Positions 11,779 to 23,787 of a stretch of DNA of 64,000 nucleotides are shown here, piece after piece. Both the position numbers and the translations under genes were made by a program. Every line of letters begins with the position of its first letter. The stretch's first letter is position 1. Under the pieces are notes generated by a model. The model searched no databases, was not told where the DNA came from, and worked only from the letters and a program-made list of their open reading frames with translations. Location of the stretch: positions 1-64,000 of the forward strand of contig JAVTVY010020352.1 of the NCBI GenBank assembly GCA_036873755.1, read 5' to 3'. The DNA is from Hanleya hanleyi. Its lineage: Eukaryota; Mollusca; Polyplacophora; Lepidopleurida; Hanleyidae.

Positions 11779-12245
11779 AGTTTCATGGGGATTCCCCCTC
11801 TCTCACTGTACACACCACACGTGTTAAGACTTTCCAGAATGTTCCGCCCATCAGCCGTGGTTCATTACACGTCAGCGCTATCAGAATGTACCTCTTTCTG
11901 CCGCAGACGCATACCAATATTAACATGGTATGTTTACTGAAGAGGCACAGTATGGAATTTCGCCTAGAGGTGACCTGTACCCACCGCTATGTTTGTTTCG
12001 ACAAAGTGACAGCCAGCGTTCGTTGGTCCGATTGACCTTTTACCGTTGTGGTTAACCTTGATCTTTGTGACGTCCGAACATGTTACCGGCAGTGACATTT
12101 CACTCATCATGTTTTCGGTATTTGTTGTGCGCATGCGCATGGTCAACGGTCCCGTGCGGTCACCTGAGCGTTAATGACGTCACAATTGTCTAAGTTAATG
12201 ATATACAAAGGTCAAATATCATTCCGACCCCAGAGAGGTCTGTCC
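11779..12245. repeat. Probable SINE body and dispersed GTGACGT/CATGCGCA-rich repeat
   Basis: From about 11960 the sequence resembles 43290-43480: a GTGACGT-type block, then a CATGCGCA core, then TAA(T/C)GACGTCACAAT, an AAAGGTCAA block and a CC(C/T)CAGAGA block. The two loci are diverged copies of one dispersed element. The palindrome at 17321-17548 shares the TGCGCATGCGCA-containing core. Confidence 0.45.
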
Positions 12246-13003
12246 TATTAAGCATGAGAAATACAGCTACAAGTTTTGGACTTAAGTAGAAACGTGTTCT
12301 TCGAGACTGGAGAAGTAAAAACATTTGATCGAAACGCTTATATCGAAATAGAATTTGACCGCAACGCTTATATCGAAATAGATATCAGTGTACATTTATG
12401 ATACACTCCATGAAACAGTTGATATCGTCTGTACATGCGATACCCAAGGAAACATACACACAATATACACAAACGGCATGTTTTTATACGCTTACTTGGC
12501 ATTAAAAACACCTAATTGAGTAGTGTTCATCATGACTTTTGTTTGTGCCTTTGGCTGTGAGTTGTTTTTGTCACCTAACACTTTTGTGCTTTGTGAGCGA
12601 AAGAATATACATTCACTCATGTGTGAGTTGTTTGCTTACCTTTGTTTTCCATTGCACTATATATTCTGTGGTTTGGTGATTTTTCCTCATTCCATGGATT
12701 TCTGTTGACACTAGAGGGTCCTATATAGTTTGCTTGATTTGAAAGTTTAAACTTGACTTGAAGTCCTTTATTTTGATTGAAAGTACAGCGAGGGCTCTCG
12801 ATTTTATAGTCACCCTAAGTTGGTTTATGGGTTAAAGTGACTATACTGAACAGCGTATTGGGAATATATCTTGATTGATTCCTATGCTGATAACACATTG
12901 AGTATTATACTCAGGATATTTGCTATCAAAAGTGATATAACTGAGGATATGGTGTTTGTGCAGTGTTAACTACAGAACTGTTTGACGGAGCTCGGGTTTA
13001 TCT
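12246..13003 (+). other. 5' leader region of the retrotransposon
   Basis: Lies upstream of the gag ATG at 13004 and is absent from the second, truncated copy. A direct repeat, AACGCTTATATCGAAATAGA, occurs at about 12335 and again at about 12363. Termini of the retrotransposon could not be located, so promoter and split repeats are not assigned. Confidence 0.4.
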
Positions 13004-14380
13004 GTGTTGTCAGGATATAGACTTGTTGATTTAATGACAACTAATTTAAGACGATCTGGGCGTAAAAGAAACCACAAGCGGATAAATTACGCACTTTTGC
13101 ACTCGAGAGGACAGTCTATCAGTGTGGAAAGTGAGAGCAAATCCTCAATGTCAACTGAAGAAGAATTGGGAACGCTTGACGATAACCAGGCATGCACTGG
13201 TGGAGCCAGGCCAAAGGACACTACTGGTGGAGCCAGGACAAAGGACACTACCTTACCGGTGGTCAAAGACGATTTGGAACCAGATGCCGAATTGGAAGCA
13301 TTGAGAGCTAAGTGTGCAGAGCTGGAGAGAGTTCATGCAGAGGAGATGAAGAAGGAAGTGAATAGACGGCGACAAGGACAAGAACTAGAGAAGGAACGAC
13401 TGAGAGCCAAAATTGCTGAGTCAACGCAAAAGATTGATGATCTTCGTTTGAAAGGTGATGTGGTGAACAATATGCAATTTGACAGTAAAGTTAAAGTAAC
13501 CTCTCAAGGACCCGAAGTAAAGAAGCTAAAGAAAAGTGGACAGGAGAAACTTTATAAATCAGGGTTAAGTGACACTACCTGTATACAGGATCTCAGGTGT
13601 ATACCTGGTTTGGCTAAGACAGTTAACAGGAAACTGAAAAAACTTGGTTTACTTACCGAATCAGATGAAGAGTTGATAGATATGCCAAACTCGCAATCAA
13701 ATATTAGTAGTGATTCTGAGGTCACTTCAGAGAGTAGTGAATTCGAGTGCGATGACAGAAAGATCAAAAAGAAAAATAAGGGGGGAAAGAATTCTAGGAA
13801 GAAGCGATCTGGTATTGCAGCCAAATCATCTGATAGAGTTAAAGTGCCACAAGTATGGGCACATTCAGTGCTCCAATACGAATATGTTGGGGAAAAAACG
13901 AAATTCAAGGATTTAACTTTTCAATTACTTGTAGCTGGCGAACTAGAAATTATTTCGGGAAATGTATCGTCAAAAGAAAGGAAAGGTCGCACTGAGTTTT
14001 TGAAGAAAATAGTGTATTATTCAGAGGTGTATGACTAGCAGGCTATCCTTAATTGGTATGCATCTTGGTTGAGGCAAATCGAATTGGGCCTTAAGGTATG
14101 GGGGGACGATCCGTCTGTGTTAGAAACAGCGGTTTTGGCTAGACACGTCAAAAGAAACACGTTTTCAGATAAAAAGCGTGAGTACAGAGCAACTAAAAAG
14201 GAAGACAAAGAAATTGTTTGGTTTTGCTCGCTTTTTCAGAGGAATCGTTGTAATGCCTCGTCCCCTCACGCCGCCCAGATCAGGGGTCACATTTGTGCCA
14301 CTTGCTGGCAAAAAGATCTAGTCAAACGCGCACACCCAGAGTGTGAAATTTCTTGCCCAAACAAGGAAATTTCAAGATGA
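13004..14380 (+). pseudogene. gag-like ORF of DIRS/Ngaro-type element, copy 1
   Basis: 344 codons are open from the ATG at 13004. The N-terminus is basic (RRSGRKRNHKRINYALLH). An acidic/charged coiled-coil-like stretch with many E, K and R lies at about residues 90-150. A conserved-looking C-terminal part has VKVPQVWAHSVLQYEYVG and FLKKIVYYSEVY. A TAG at 14036-14038 interrupts what continues in the same frame as coding-like sequence to 14380. That continuation includes a Cys/His cluster (CSLFQRNRC ... ICATCWQK ... HPEC), a zinc-knuckle-like nucleic-acid-binding motif usual for gag. The product would coat the element's RNA. The TAG is shared by copy 2, so it predates the duplication. Confidence 0.75.
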
Positions 14381-14434
14381 CTATCTGACAAATTTGATTT
14401 AAACCCTGAAGCCGATATATTCATTCCCGAGTAT

Positions 14435-16411
14435 ATGAAGACAAGTTTTACATCAAGTAGTCATCAGGCTGAACAACCCTTGTTATGTAATAGTGTCTCC
14501 AAAACACAAATTAATAGAGTATGTTCAGATAGTGTATCATCAGTGGATGATATGTTTCAGTCTGCTATAGAGAACGACCATATTAATGATCAGATTGAGA
14601 TGAATAACATCCACTCGAACAGCGAGGTGGTGTCCGATGGGGAGAATTCTGTAACTGACCTTGACAGTATAAAACGGTTCTGTCGTGTTAACAGGGAAAC
14701 AGTAGTGCAGGATGTAGCCATGTCAAATAAGGGTTTTGAGAACATAGTGGTTTCAGACAACACTGTTTATGTACATGATACTGTTATAGAATCTGGTAAA
14801 TATAATTATCAGCAGTGTAGAATACCTTTGCAAACAAAGCTTCATATCCCATATTGGAGGTCACATTTACAGAATTACGTAGACAATGAGGTTTGTGATT
14901 TCTTAGAATACGGGTTTCCCATAGGATATGAAGGGGTGGTGTTGAATCAAGGCATTCATTGCAGTCAGATTCAAAATCACAAAGGAGCCAGAGACTTCCC
15001 TGTGGCTATGTAGAAATATTTGAAAAAAGAATCTGATTACCAAGCTAAAATTGGCCCTTTCAAGGAAAATCCTTTTCAGGTCAACATGAAATTATCTCCC
15101 CTTAACACGGTGCCAAAACCAAACGGAGAGAGAAGGGTGATTTTAGATTTGAGTATGCCAGGGGACAGTCTATTAACGATGGAATTGACAAAGATCATTA
15201 TCTGGGAAAACCTGTTAACCTGAAATATCCCCACGTAGACGATTTGGTCAACATTATTAAAGTAAAAGGAAAGGGGTGTCTCTTATTTAAAAGAGATTTA
15301 CGACGTGCGTACCGTCAAATCTTCATTGATCCTGGCGATATACATTTGGTGGGGTATCAATGGGATGGTTTGTTGTAATTTGACAGGGTTTTGGTCATGG
15401 GTAGCCGGTCATCGGCTCACATATGCCAAAGGGTTTCTTCGGCTATTGTGTATATGCTCAAACAGAGAGGAGTCAGTGTAGTAAATTACATTGATGACAT
15501 AGCCGGATCCGAAAAGTCAGAATTGGCTATCCAAGCGGATTACGAGGTAAAACAGGTGTTAGAATCTTGTGGCCTTGAGGAGGCTCCTGAAAAGGCATAT
15601 CCTCCAGCTACTAGGATGCCTTTTCTTGGAGTTATGTTTGATACAACGAAGCTGACTTTAGAAATTAGTGATGAAAGGCTCGGAGAGATTTCACAGTTAG
15701 TTAAACAATGGAAATCATTAAAATGTGCTACTGTAAAGCAATTACAATCTCTTTTAGGGAAATTACATTTCGTTTCATCTTGTGTCCGACCAGGGCGGAT
15801 TTTCGTGGCCAGGTTATTAAATTGGCTGCGCTCTTTACATTGTCAGTCCCGAGAGAAACATAAAATTCCCAGAGCTATTAGAGGGGACCTAGAGTGGTGG
15901 ACCAGATACCTACCTCATTACAATGGTGTGTCCATGATGTGTATAGAAGACTGGTCTGAACCAGATGCTATTATGGCATCGGATGCATGTATGGTCGGTT
16001 GTGGTGGGGTTTGCGGTAACGCTTTTTTTCATGGAGTTTTTCCTCTGCATATCAAGAAGGGTTTAGCCATAACTGAGCTGGAATTGCTGGCTATTGTGAT
16101 CTGCCTTAAGTTGTGGGGTGATGCGCTTGAGGGAAAGCGTGTTCTTGTCTATTGTGATAATATGGCTTCCGTTACTGTTCTAAATTCGGGGGCTACAAGA
16201 AATGTTTTCCTTCAGGCATGTCTCCGAGAAATGTCAGTTTGAAATCCGTGCTAAACACATACTGGGGGTAGACAATCGATTGCCCGATTTATTGTCAAGG
16301 TGGTCATTAGGTGACCATTTTAAGGAAAGATTTGAAGAAGCTATTGGTGATGAGGTGTGGATTGAGTATTGCGTACCTGACAAGTTTTACAATTTTGTTC
16401 ATGAGTGGTAA
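14435..16411 (+). pseudogene. Reverse transcriptase-RNase H, copy 1 (broken)
   Basis: The linker plus RT N-terminus is open at 14435-15013 and ends with HIPYWRSHL and the GARDFPVAM region. A stop at 15011-15013 is followed by 15020-15223 with SPLNTVPKPNGERRVILDLS (RT motif). A frameshift near 15180 moves the reading into a frame with KRDLRRAYRQIFIDP, and another stop lies at about 15376. From 15391 to 16242 a 283-codon frame holds the catalytic YIDD box, a PFLGVMFD motif, a LLGKLHFVSSCVRPGR thumb-like motif and RNase H (SDACMVGCGG, ELELLAIV, YCDNMASV). The domain end lies in an overlapping frame at 16202-16411 (VDNRLPDLLSRW). The enzyme would copy element RNA into DNA; several lesions make it inactive. 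Confidence 0.85.
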
Positions 16412-16479
16412 ATTTGTTATTTGCTGTGTGTTTTCTTGTTGCAGCATCTTTGAGCCAAAGCCTTCAACAAGGGATATAC

Positions 16480-16894
16480 CAACAAGAATTTGTTGACGCC
16501 GTGGAGAGCGTTTTTGTTATTGTGCACCTTTTTTGGCTATGCTGCTTTTCCCGCATCTGAATTCATGATGTGTTTGTATGCGCAATTTCTTGGTTGATCT
16601 TTTCGGTCAGTTGATTCAATCAAGAATTATCTTTGTGGTGTACGTACTCTGCATATCATGTTAGGATTCCCGCCCCCTGGCATGCTGGCGGCTGAGTTAA
16701 GGTTGGTTCTTAGAGGCTTGTCGAGATTGCAGCCGCATTTACCTATTACGCCAAGAATTTTGTTAGATTTGTTACCATATTTAGAAATAGAAACACTAAT
16801 CGGTGCTACTTTGTGGTGTTTATTCTTGAGTCTTACGTTTTTGTATTGGCGGGTGCCTGCGGCTTGGCAGCGGGTTATAGCATTCTCGTATTAA
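16480..16894 (+). pseudogene. Tyrosine recombinase N-terminal part, copy 1 (truncated)
   Basis: Reading from about 16480 gives an SAM-like core-binding region: FGYAAFPASEFMM, an in-frame TGA at about 16591, then SFRSVDSIKNYLCGVRTLH. It continues in the open frame 16658-16894, with PITPRILLDLLPYL and a hydrophobic helix ending FLYWRVPAA. This matches the start of Ngaro/DIRS recombinases, which splice the DNA copy into the genome. The catalytic R-H-R-Y part is missing: the frame stops at 16894. A pyrimidine-rich tract with CAG at about 16430-16443 precedes it and could be a splice acceptor. Confidence 0.7.
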
Positions 16895-17142
16895 ATTGTA
16901 ATGCAGGATATTTACGTGTACATAATGTTTCCAAACTGCATGACAACTGCTAATGTAATTAATATACTTGCTTGATATTTATCTATTTGTTTTTCGCTCT
17001 ATGTTTGCTTCTATTAACTTGCATGATGAGCATGTATATGTGTATTGATTCATTAGAACTGACGTTCTATTATTGCGCATGTCTATTACTGTTGAAATGT
17101 ATATATGCATATCGATAAGCGTCAACAGGAAGTCCTTTCGGC

Positions 17143-17148
17143 AATAAA
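17143..17148 (+). terminator. Polyadenylation signal AATAAA, copy 1
   Basis: AATAAA about 250 bases after the recombinase remnant. It is the first canonical signal downstream of the coding region, and is repeated in copy 2 at 24036-24041. Confidence 0.4.
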
Positions 17149-17320
17149 CTGTGTTAATTTATTACGCGTCTTGGTGTCTATTCAATTAGACGAAGTTCAT
17201 GTCTAGGGTGAAACGTGCTACGCGAAGTTTTGTATTCAGTATACATGTAGGATCATGTCTCTAATCAGACAAAGTTTATATTAAACTATAATCTCTAAAA
17301 TACGGATAGTAGTATATAAA

Positions 17321-17548
17321 GTGAAATTAGGTCGCATTTGCATAGTTTGATAGAGATAACGCTTGCTTGTGGAGGTCACGTTGAGGTCACCTGACCGGAA
17401 CAGGAAGTGTCCTCTGACCCCTGCGCACCCTTTGTATCCGGTATTGTGCGCATGCGCAGGAGTCAAAGGGCACTTCCGGTTCCGGTCAGGTGACCTCCAT
17501 AAGCAAGAGTTATCTCCACCTAAATATGCAAATACGACCCACTTTCAC
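17321..17548. mobile_element. Palindromic (foldback) repeat, copy 1
   Basis: Two arms of about 110 bases face each other. Outer ends are GTGAAATTAGGTCG and CGACCCACTTTCAC; inner parts share GGTCACCTGACCGGAA with its complement TTCCGGTCAGGTGACC. The centre carries GTGCGCATGCGCA. It is a MITE-like element; no target duplication was identified. It is duplicated at 24214-24441. Confidence 0.75.
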
Positions 17549-17651
17549 CTTTACCAATGTTAATCTATACGGGGAATGCCTGTATGGGGTAGGGGTGGTC
17601 GTTATTTTTTTTCTTGCGTAATTTACTATGGGGTGTCGCATCTTGTGTTTT

Positions 17652-17815
17652 CTAGTCTCACCACGATGAGAGGGATCTCGAAGCTAAGCGGTGAATTGTT
17701 TTGAAAAGTTCACGGAGATCTGATGGGGTGAATAGATCCATACTGACTCAGTCGAAAATGTGGGCCCCACTGGGAAACCTACTCATGGACATTAGCGGTA
17801 TGTGTTGTAGCATCT
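17652..17815 (+). other. 5S rRNA-like sequence, copy 1 (tentative)
   Basis: TCTCGAAGCTAAGCGG at 17677-17692 resembles the internal control region of 5S rRNA. Upstream CTCACCACG, downstream GATGGGGTGAA and CTGGGAAACC, and a final TGTTGTAGCATCTT fall in the order expected for 5S. It is too diverged to be a functional 5S gene and is best read as a 5S-derived SINE3-like head or an old 5S pseudogene. Confidence 0.35.
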
Positions 17816-19942
17816 TACTCTAATTCTAAACAAATTTGAGAAACATTTAAACGGCAATAGGTAAAGTTTCTGAGATGAGAACCTACCAGTAGCTAATTAA
17901 TATTCAGAACGATATCATACTTCGACCCCATACTTTTAGTAAAATGTTACAGTACCGGTACCGTAGATATTCTCATACTTGAAACAAACAAAACGAAACC
18001 TGTATTGCCGACTGACACTCGGTTCTCTTGTACAATCCGCCGTTAATTCTACATTCATTTCGTTTCATAGGTCCGGGATATTTATTCAAGTCCTGGATGG
18101 TGTGTGTAAAATCATGGACAGTGCAGACCAAAAAGTTTATGGCAGTCCGCTTATCTGTCTAAAGCTTCGTGATACAGACCATTTTCAGGGTTCACAACAA
18201 CAACGTTGACATACCGAACGACTCGAACATGGAATACTCTAATATGTGTATAGTTTTATATTTCCAGAATATTCTTTCAATTCCATGTCAGTTAGGTTTC
18301 ATAATATAGATCATAGCTAATACTGAACAAAAAGGAAGGAATATGTTCAATGTTTTGGCCTACTTTTACGATGTTATTATGGCCCGTTATTATGGACGCG
18401 AATTTACGGACGTCAGCTCAAAAATCTGCATGATCTTGCTGAACTTGTCACTCGATCAATATGGTTGACTTCCTCGAATAAAATTAGACGCCTTTATCAG
18501 AGTAGAGGAGATTTTCTGACATCATACACTGCCTTTTATGGAAACTATGATGAGACAACAAAGTTAATACACGGTAATAAATACGATCACTACGACCACG
18601 GCAAAGCGGTCCGCCATTTTGGATCTCCCGTGAAAATCGGCGCGACATTTAATTCGAACACTCGCGTTTTTCTGGAATTCTCTCGACAAATAATTCGAAA
18701 GTAGTTAATTTTTTGAGTGGCGAGTTTCATCACTACATCGCGAATTAATAGGGAAATTACCGTAACATATCCTCGAGCCTCAGAAAATTTGCAGAGAGAG
18801 AATTCAACAATATTTCAGCTAAAAAGCGACGAAACGTACATGTATGAGGTTATATAACTATTATACGGTGTGATCGATAAATAATCGATGACTGAGCAGG
18901 GAAATGGCTAAAATGAACATATTTGGACATAATCGCCCGAGAGTACGACGAATCCCACCCGTTGGATCCGTTTACCGAATGATAATGTTGATAAAGACGG
19001 AACTAGACTTTTATGCCCATTTACACTCGATCTAACGCCAAAAGTTCGAAGGCGAGTGTGGCTAGCGGATTTGTGGAGCCTTGACAGTAAACCCCAAACG
19101 CCAACGCATCCCTTAGATTACCCAGAAACTTTCTGGGTGGGTACCTGGAGGTACGTACACTAATGGCTCTTCAACTCGGGAAAAGTTTTATCGCTGGGCA
19201 GCAATGTTCACTCCGAATCCGCCATCTTTATCCGGTGAATAGCGTTGCTGACACGAAAGTTCCAATTATTTCGGCAAAAACCCGAGAGTTCCAATGATTG
19301 AATCTCCAGTGTGTATATTGTGCTAAGTTTCATCTCCCTAGGTTCAAGGATAATGTAATTATTCAGTTATTAATAAAATGATTCCCATTCCAGTTATTTT
19401 GTACAGTGGTTGCCATGGAAACAAAGTGTTTTACCAAAATACTGAAGGTGCTAGTTGGGCACTGTCCAGGTAAACCCTGCGAGGATTTAGGATTTACCTG
19501 CACCTGGACCTGTAAGATGATACCTAGTACATGTATGCTTTAACCCAGACAATTGGAGAACACATTACCCTAGCTGTCTCCTTGGCTCAGCTGTCATGGA
19601 TATAGGGAACAGCTAGGTCAGGTAAACGGTCGGGACTTGTCGGGGAGAAGGGGAGAGGAGAATTTGGGCCCATTGCATCAGCTCGTGACATATCAGAATG
19701 TGTAATATTACTGCCAAGGCAGCGAACTGAGCTTGGGTAATGGAGATGAAAAGGGGAGATATGCAAGCTACTCTGAAGGAACGCATTCATGTAAGTTACT
19801 GTACAATATTTTGATACTTTCTGCTGTAAATGTACTTTACATGAGTATATGCATTTAATTTATTGATAAAACCACGAGCTTTACACAACTGGTGGATAAA
19901 ATTGCCTACAGCTGTAACCTAACTGATCATGGTATATGATAA
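17816..19942. other. Unassigned stretch in duplicated block, copy 1
   Basis: Short ORFs at 17979-18209, 18465-18704 and on the minus strand at 19587-19790 have no recognisable domains. No element ends or RNA genes were recognised. It repeats identically by eye at 24709-26835. Confidence 0.4.
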
Positions 19943-20025
19943 GGTCTCTGTAGTATAAGGTATTACATATCTCGACTCAGTTGTGGGTCGTGGGAAGAAT
20001 GTCAGTTCAAGTCCAACCAGAGACC
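19943..20025 (+). ncRNA. tRNA-like sequence, copy 1
   Basis: 83 bases with terminal 7-base complementarity: GGTCTCT at 19943-19949 with AGAGACC at 20019-20025. TAGTATAAGG resembles an A box, AGTTCAAGTCC resembles a B box, and an anticodon-like stem CGACT/GGTCG sits between. The T stem does not pair well, so this is a tRNA pseudogene or a SINE head rather than a functional tRNA. The second copy is at 26836-26918. Confidence 0.4.
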
Positions 20026-20599
20026 AGATCTGTTATCATGAATCATTCACATATAATTGGGAAAAAATTCATACTTTGTGATTAGAAAATGGATTTCAAT
20101 CAGAAGAATGCGAGATTCAATAAATAATGGCGGCCATTTTGGATTTTCGCCGCCAAATAGGATTTGATGCCAAATTCAGTGTGGCCCTCAGCTGAATGGC
20201 TGAATTGGAAGGTATATGCCAAGAATGGGGGAACCACTGAGAAAACTTTGACAGGAAAAAAAATGTCAGTTTATCTTGGCTGGGACCTATCTATCATGTC
20301 AAAATGCGATGAGGCCACTCAAGCAATGTAGGAGGGCCAGAAACAAGTCAACGACGGCGCTAAACAATTAAAATATTTTATTCAAGTAAGAGAAAATCAA
20401 GAAATAACTATACTTCAATTCAAGTAATGTAAAGGTCCAGACAAATTACAGAAAACGTAAGGCCAACAAAGGTCTGTGTGCCAGTCTTCAAAATGCCATT
20501 TATCACTAGCAATGAAAGGCTGACGTCACGCCCAACTGCATTGTACTCTACTTAAATGTGTCTGCCTTCCAATGGGAGGCCCAAGCTTCTCATTGCTAG
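20026..20599. other. Unassigned stretch, copy 1
   Basis: Between the tRNA-like sequence and the TTAA element. The pair ATTGCTAGT / ACTAGCAAT near 20508 and 20592 may be a short inverted repeat. No coding signal. Confidence 0.3.
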
Positions 20600-20864
20600 T
20601 TAAGCCTACCTGGCCTGGGGGGGGGGGCGGCGAAATGGCCCCCCTACCAAACTTTCTGCGCTATCTCCGGAACAACAAAAACTGGAGAGCTAAAACTCCG
20701 TGACTTTATAGTTTATCATATTGCGGTCATTTTGAGCCCATTTGCATAACCCCCTGAGCAGAGGATCATGGGAAAATTCAAGATGGCGGTCACGTGGGGT
20801 ACCAGAAAAGGGATGTTTTTGTCATATTTCTTCAAAATTTCTGCTTTTCCGTGATAAAAAGTTT
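20600..20864 (+). mobile_element. TTAA (piggyBac-like) non-autonomous element, 5' part only
   Basis: Begins at TTAA 20600-20603, followed by a G-rich inverted-repeat end and a body matching the full copies at 27493-28068 and 40463-41048. It is cut at 20864 by the tandem-duplication junction. Confidence 0.8.
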
Positions 20865-20869
20865 TCCTA

Positions 20870-21273
20870 AAAGGAAAGGTCGCACTGAGTTTTTGAAGAA
20901 AATAGTGTATTATTCAGAGGTGTATGACTAGCAGGCTATCCTTAATTGGTATGCATCTTGGTTGAGGCAAATCGAATTGGGCCTTAAGGTATGGGGGGAC
21001 GATCCGTCTGTGTTAGAAACAGCGGTTTTGGCTAGACACGTCAAAAGAAACACGTTTTCAGATAAAAAGCGTGAGTACAGAGCAACTAAAAAGGAAGACA
21101 AAGAAATTGTTTGGTTTTGCTCGCTTTTTCAGAGGAATCGTTGTAATGCCTCGTCCCCTCACGCCGCCCAGATCAGGGGTCACATTTGTGCCACTTGCTG
21201 GCAAAAAGATCTAGTCAAACGCGCACACCCAGAGTGTGAAATTTCTTGCCCAAACAAGGAAATTTCAAGATGA
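20870..21273 (+). pseudogene. gag C-terminal remnant, copy 2
   Basis: Only the last part of gag is present. It carries the same TAG as copy 1 (here 20929-20931), then the Cys/His zinc-knuckle-like segment in the open frame 20962-21273. Confidence 0.75.
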
Positions 21274-21327
21274 CTATCTGACAAATTTGATTTAAACCCT
21301 GAAGCCGATATATTCATTCCCGAGTAT

Positions 21328-23304
21328 ATGAAGACAAGTTTTACATCAAGTAGTCATCAGGCTGAACAACCCTTGTTATGTAATAGTGTCTCCAAAACAC
21401 AAATTAATAGAGTATGTTCAGATAGTGTATCATCAGTGGATGATATGTTTCAGTCTGCTATAGAGAACGACCATATTAATGATCAGATTGAGATGAATAA
21501 CATCCACTCGAACAGCGAGGTGGTGTCCGATGGGGAGAATTCTGTAACTGACCTTGACAGTATAAAACGGTTCTGTCGTGTTAACAGGGAAACAGTAGTG
21601 CAGGATGTAGCCATGTCAAATAAGGGTTTTGAGAACATAGTGGTTTCAGACAACACTGTTTATGTACATGATACTGTTATAGAATCTGGTAAATATAATT
21701 ATCAGCAGTGTAGAATACCTTTGCAAACAAAGCTTCATATCCCATATTGGAGGTCACATTTACAGAATTACGTAGACAATGAGGTTTGTGATTTCTTAGA
21801 ATACGGGTTTCCCATAGGATATGAAGGGGTGGTGTTGAATCAAGGCATTCATTGCAGTCAGATTCAAAATCACAAAGGAGCCAGAGACTTCCCTGTGGCT
21901 ATGTAGAAATATTTGAAAAAAGAATCTGATTACCAAGCTAAAATTGGCCCTTTCAAGGAAAATCCTTTTCAGGTCAACATGAAATTATCTCCCCTTAACA
22001 CGGTGCCAAAACCAAACGGAGAGAGAAGGGTGATTTTAGATTTGAGTATGCCAGGGGACAGTCTATTAACGATGGAATTGACAAAGATCATTATCTGGGA
22101 AAACCTGTTAACCTGAAATATCCCCACGTAGACGATTTGGTCAACATTATTAAAGTAAAAGGAAAGGGGTGTCTCTTATTTAAAAGAGATTTACGACGTG
22201 CGTACCGTCAAATCTTCATTGATCCTGGCGATATACATTTGGTGGGGTATCAATGGGATGGTTTGTTGTAATTTGACAGGGTTTTGGTCATGGGTAGCCG
22301 GTCATCGGCTCACATATGCCAAAGGGTTTCTTCGGCTATTGTGTATATGCTCAAACAGAGAGGAGTCAGTGTAGTAAATTACATTGATGACATAGCCGGA
22401 TCCGAAAAGTCAGAATTGGCTATCCAAGCGGATTACGAGGTAAAACAGGTGTTAGAATCTTGTGGCCTTGAGGAGGCTCCTGAAAAGGCATATCCTCCAG
22501 CTACTAGGATGCCTTTTCTTGGAGTTATGTTTGATACAACGAAGCTGACTTTAGAAATTAGTGATGAAAGGCTCGGAGAGATTTCACAGTTAGTTAAACA
22601 ATGGAAATCATTAAAATGTGCTACTGTAAAGCAATTACAATCTCTTTTAGGGAAATTACATTTCGTTTCATCTTGTGTCCGACCAGGGCGGATTTTCGTG
22701 GCCAGGTTATTAAATTGGCTGCGCTCTTTACATTGTCAGTCCCGAGAGAAACATAAAATTCCCAGAGCTATTAGAGGGGACCTAGAGTGGTGGACCAGAT
22801 ACCTACCTCATTACAATGGTGTGTCCATGATGTGTATAGAAGACTGGTCTGAACCAGATGCTATTATGGCATCGGATGCATGTATGGTCGGTTGTGGTGG
22901 GGTTTGCGGTAACGCTTTTTTTCATGGAGTTTTTCCTCTGCATATCAAGAAGGGTTTAGCCATAACTGAGCTGGAATTGCTGGCTATTGTGATCTGCCTT
23001 AAGTTGTGGGGTGATGCGCTTGAGGGAAAGCGTGTTCTTGTCTATTGTGATAATATGGCTTCCGTTACTGTTCTAAATTCGGGGGCTACAAGAAATGTTT
23101 TCCTTCAGGCATGTCTCCGAGAAATGTCAGTTTGAAATCCGTGCTAAACACATACTGGGGGTAGACAATCGATTGCCCGATTTATTGTCAAGGTGGTCAT
23201 TAGGTGACCATTTTAAGGAAAGATTTGAAGAAGCTATTGGTGATGAGGTGTGGATTGAGTATTGCGTACCTGACAAGTTTTACAATTTTGTTCATGAGTG
23301 GTAA
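21328..23304 (+). pseudogene. Reverse transcriptase-RNase H, copy 2 (broken)
   Basis: Same domains and lesions as copy 1. The RT N-terminus is at 21328-21906, the palm motif with PKPNGERRVILDLS at 21913-22116, the YIDD and RNase H frame at 22284-23135, and the domain end at 23095-23304. Identical lesions show the element was already dead when the block was duplicated. Confidence 0.85.
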
Positions 23305-23372
23305 ATTTGTTATTTGCTGTGTGTTTTCTTGTTGCAGCATCTTTGAGCCAAAGCCTTCAACAAGGGATATAC

Positions 23373-23787
23373 CAACAAGAATTTGTTGACGCCGTGGAGA
23401 GCGTTTTTGTTATTGTGCACCTTTTTTGGCTATGCTGCTTTTCCCGCATCTGAATTCATGATGTGTTTGTATGCGCAATTTCTTGGTTGATCTTTTCGGT
23501 CAGTTGATTCAATCAAGAATTATCTTTGTGGTGTACGTACTCTGCATATCATGTTAGGATTCCCGCCCCCTGGCATGCTGGCGGCTGAGTTAAGGTTGGT
23601 TCTTAGAGGCTTGTCGAGATTGCAGCCGCATTTACCTATTACGCCAAGAATTTTGTTAGATTTGTTACCATATTTAGAAATAGAAACACTAATCGGTGCT
23701 ACTTTGTGGTGTTTATTCTTGAGTCTTACGTTTTTGTATTGGCGGGTGCCTGCGGCTTGGCAGCGGGTTATAGCATTCTCGTATTAA
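23373..23787 (+). pseudogene. Tyrosine recombinase N-terminal part, copy 2 (truncated)
   Basis: Same sequence as copy 1, with the same in-frame TGA and the same stop at the end. The catalytic domain is absent. Confidence 0.7.

Larger units (their letters stand above)
13004..17165 (+). mobile_element. DIRS/Ngaro-type tyrosine-recombinase retrotransposon, copy 1 (defective)
   Basis: Gene order gag, reverse transcriptase-RNase H, then the start of a tyrosine recombinase. This order, without an aspartic protease or DDE integrase, is the DIRS-order layout. The RNase H segment runs straight into a VDNRLPDLLSRW motif typical of the group. The element carries a stop in gag, stops and a frameshift in RT, and a stop plus truncation in the recombinase, so it cannot move by itself. 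An AATAAA at 17143-17148 may be its polyadenylation signal. The outer ends are not resolved. Confidence 0.85.

Noticed and set aside
13552..13908. 118-codon minus-strand ORF in gag
   Set aside because: Antisense shadow of the gag coding sequence.
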